Positions 21,920 to 23,627 of a DNA stretch of 23,627 nucleotides are shown piece after piece; the first letter of the stretch is position 1; every line of letters starts with the position of its first letter. The notes below the pieces were generated by a model. That model worked only from the letters and a program-made list of their open reading frames with translations, was not told the origin of the DNA and searched no databases. Origin of the DNA: Clostridia bacterium. Lineage in GTDB: Bacteria > Bacillota > Clostridia > Christensenellales > Borkfalkiaceae. The translations under genes were made by a program, and so were the position numbers. The stretch lies in the NCBI GenBank assembly GCA_900770685.1, contig CAAGLC010000075.1, positions 1 through 23,627 of the forward strand, in the 5' to 3' direction.

Positions 21920-23627
21920 ATGGCTAAATCTTTTAGAGGAGTATTATTGGCATTAGTAACAGTCCTTATGGCGATATCTTTTGCTATGGCGGGAACTTTT
22001 TTGGCAAAAGCCGTAACCGTTAACGACGTAACGATGGTAACGGAAGGTGGGGCTAGGGTTCTTATCGGAGGGAGTGTCGAGGACACCGGAATCAAGTTTG
22101 ATTTTAAGGTTAACGCTTCTGAGTACGACGCATTGGTTAACCAAACGACCAATGGAAAGGTCGTTTTAGGCGTTTTAATTGGAAAAGCGTCTGCAGGAGA
22201 ACTTACCGAAAGCAATTGTTTAGATTCGTATGAAGTTAAAACGGGAAATCACGGTTTAAGCGTAGACGGGGAGTATTATAACTATTCTTTTTCTATCACT
22301 TATAGTCTAAGTCAGGTGTTTAATAGTCTTAAACAAGCGAATATGTTAGATGCTAACTTAGAATATGCAGATGCAAGTGAAGATGCAACTTTTAACGCAT
22401 ACGTTAATCAAATGTACGGAAAGGAACTCGTTTTAAGACCTTATATAAAGACGGTCGTTAATCAAAACGAGTCGGTAGTTTTAGGCGAGGCTAGTCAGTC
22501 TCGTTCAATGATTCACGTAGCTCAAGCAGAAATCGTGACAAACGGACACAACTTGCCCGACGGGTTTGCTGAAAAATACATAAAATCAAACGTAGACAAA
22601 ACTCAAGACGACGTTACGGTTTATTCTTCCGGTAAGGTTGAAGGCGTTGAAGACGAAATCGTTTCTATGACCGTTGGATCGAGCGCAGAAAATTTAGTAT
22701 ATTCTTCTAACACCATTTCAAACGTAGAAGCGGTTAAAAAATACATAACGGACGGAACTGTGGAATTATATGGTTATTCTAACGACCGTTCAGTTTATAA
22801 ATATTCTGCAAAATGGGTTGAAGACCCGTTTTACGAGGCTACCACCGTGGTAACCAACGCCGTTATTGAAAAAACCGATACTAGCGTAATTGTTGGCGAC
22901 GCTTTGTCTATGTTTAGCGGTCCGTTTACTTTGGCTAAGGTTTATGAAATTAACGGTCAATCGGTTGACGTAAACGTTTTGAACGCTCAGGGCGAAATAG
23001 ATTTTAACGCAGTGGTTGACGGAGTTGGTTCTGGCGAACAAGTTAAAATTTTAACCCAAAAGCAAGACGAATATTATTGCATTGAAGGTCTTACCGTATG
23101 CGATAAAATCTTCTTTAACACTAGCGAATCGAGAGCGGAAATGACTGACTTATTTAGCGATTCTACTAGTGATAACGGATATTACGTTTTAGGGGAAGAT
23201 ATTACTTTTGACGAGCAAACCGTTTTATCTAGTTCAGGGGGAACGGAAATATTTGCAAACGCCAATAACACGGCAGTATTTAGTGGAACGCTCGATGGAA
23301 GAGGACACGTATTAAACGGACCTATCTTAAAGAACGCAACTCAAAAGAACAGTATGTTCGGCGTGGCGGGTGATGGTGCTACCATCAAGAACGTAGCAAT
23401 AATAAACGTTAAGAGATATTACAATGGAAATATCGAGTATAAATACGGAACGAGAACTTCAGTTTTATTTAGAAGACCGGAAAGTTCTAGCGTAACCGTA
23501 ACCTTAGAAAACGTATATATACAAAGAGACGGTTCTGCTTCAAGCAGTAGCGCTTCGGCAAACGGCGTTATCTTCGCTTCAGATTATAACGATGGAGATA
23601 GTACGGCAACCGCATTATGCAAATTAA
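21920..23627 (+). CDS. Large secreted surface protein, N-terminal part
   Basis: The frame opens at ATG 21920 (AGGAG at 21907-21911) and stays open for about 569 codons to the window end, so the 3' end is missing. The start carries a clear Sec signal peptide: a basic MAKSFR, a hydrophobic core LLALVTVLMAISFAMAG, and a likely cut after FLAKA near residue 31. The mature part is acidic, poor in cysteine, and rich in Val, Ser, Asn and Thr, with repeated beta-strand-like stretches. Near residues 450-530, phrases such as GTLDGRGHVLNG and GATIKNVAIINV suggest a beta-helix or GLUG-like repeat domain. It is probably an extracellular cell-wall or adhesin protein. No anchor can be seen. Confidence 0.82.
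   Translation, partial: MAKSFRGVLLALVTVLMAISFAMAGTFLAKAVTVNDVTMVTEGGARVLIGGSVEDTGIKFDFKVNASEYDALVNQTTNGKVVLGVLIGKASAGELTESNCLDSYEVKTGNHGLSVDGEYYNYSFSITYSLSQVFNSLKQANMLDANLEYADASEDATFNAYVNQMYGKELVLRPYIKTVVNQNESVVLGEASQSRSMIHVAQAEIVTNGHNLPDGFAEKYIKSNVDKTQDDVTVYSSGKVEGVEDEIVSMTVGSSAENLVYSSNTISNVEAVKKYITDGTVELYGYSNDRSVYKYSAKWVEDPFYEATTVVTNAVIEKTDTSVIVGDALSMFSGPFTLAKVYEINGQSVDVNVLNAQGEIDFNAVVDGVGSGEQVKILTQKQDEYYCIEGLTVCDKIFFNTSESRAEMTDLFSDSTSDNGYYVLGEDITFDEQTVLSSSGGTEIFANANNTAVFSGTLDGRGHVLNGPILKNATQKNSMFGVAGDGATIKNVAIINVKRYYNGNIEYKYGTRTSVLFRRPESSSVTVTLENVYIQRDGSASSSSASANGVIFASDYNDGDSTATALCKL

Overview
The window looks like a chromosomal segment of a low-GC, strictly anaerobic Gram-positive bacterium, most likely an uncultured fermentative gut clostridium. 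The evidence is the A/T-rich intergenic DNA, strong AGGAGG-type ribosome binding sites, TTGACA/TATAAT promoters, lysine and glycine riboswitches with intrinsic terminators, and many iron-sulfur electron-transfer proteins with no respiratory membrane complex. I cannot fix the species from sequence alone.

Layout. (1) 1-1275: a DDE integrase/transposase (138-1085) among several RNA hairpins, ending in a terminator. (2) 1376-3868: an ElaA-type acetyltransferase, then a lysine riboswitch with terminator controlling an NhaC-family transporter, probably a lysine transporter. (3) 3884-4233: a non-coding, MITE-like block bounded by a 12-bp inverted repeat and packed with small hairpins. (4) 4321-6007, minus strand: an AGCS sodium:amino-acid symporter behind a glycine riboswitch and terminator. 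(5) 6096-7762: a three-gene operon of an SPFH membrane protein, a ribbon-helix-helix protein and a DUF1294 membrane protein. Its promoter carries a tandem palindrome that may be the operator. (6) 7810-18468: the centre of the window, a ten-gene run hdrB-hdrC-hdrA-flxD-two Flx-type Fe-S proteins-flxA-frdB-frdA-pckA behind a long folded leader. (7) 18482-19946: a small membrane protein (minus) and gpsA (plus), divergently transcribed. (8) 20041-21318, minus: a YjbQ-family protein and an archaeal-type triose-phosphate isomerase. (9) 21380-23627: a 41-residue peptide gene, a 20-bp tandem repeat, a leader with two hairpins, and the start of a large secreted surface protein cut by the window end.

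How the central genes work together (inference from families and order). FlxA should oxidise NADH. The two Flx-type Fe-S proteins and FlxD should pass electrons to HdrA, whose flavin could bifurcate them between ferredoxin and a high-potential branch through HdrB/HdrC. FrdB and FrdA form a soluble fumarate-reductase-like pair with no membrane anchor. ATP-type PEP carboxykinase makes oxaloacetate and ATP from PEP and CO2. Together this suggests a cytosolic succinate-forming pathway in which fumarate reduction may be coupled to ferredoxin reduction. Malate dehydrogenase and fumarase are not in the window. This Hdr-Flx-Frd-Pck cluster is the best candidate for a little-described system here.
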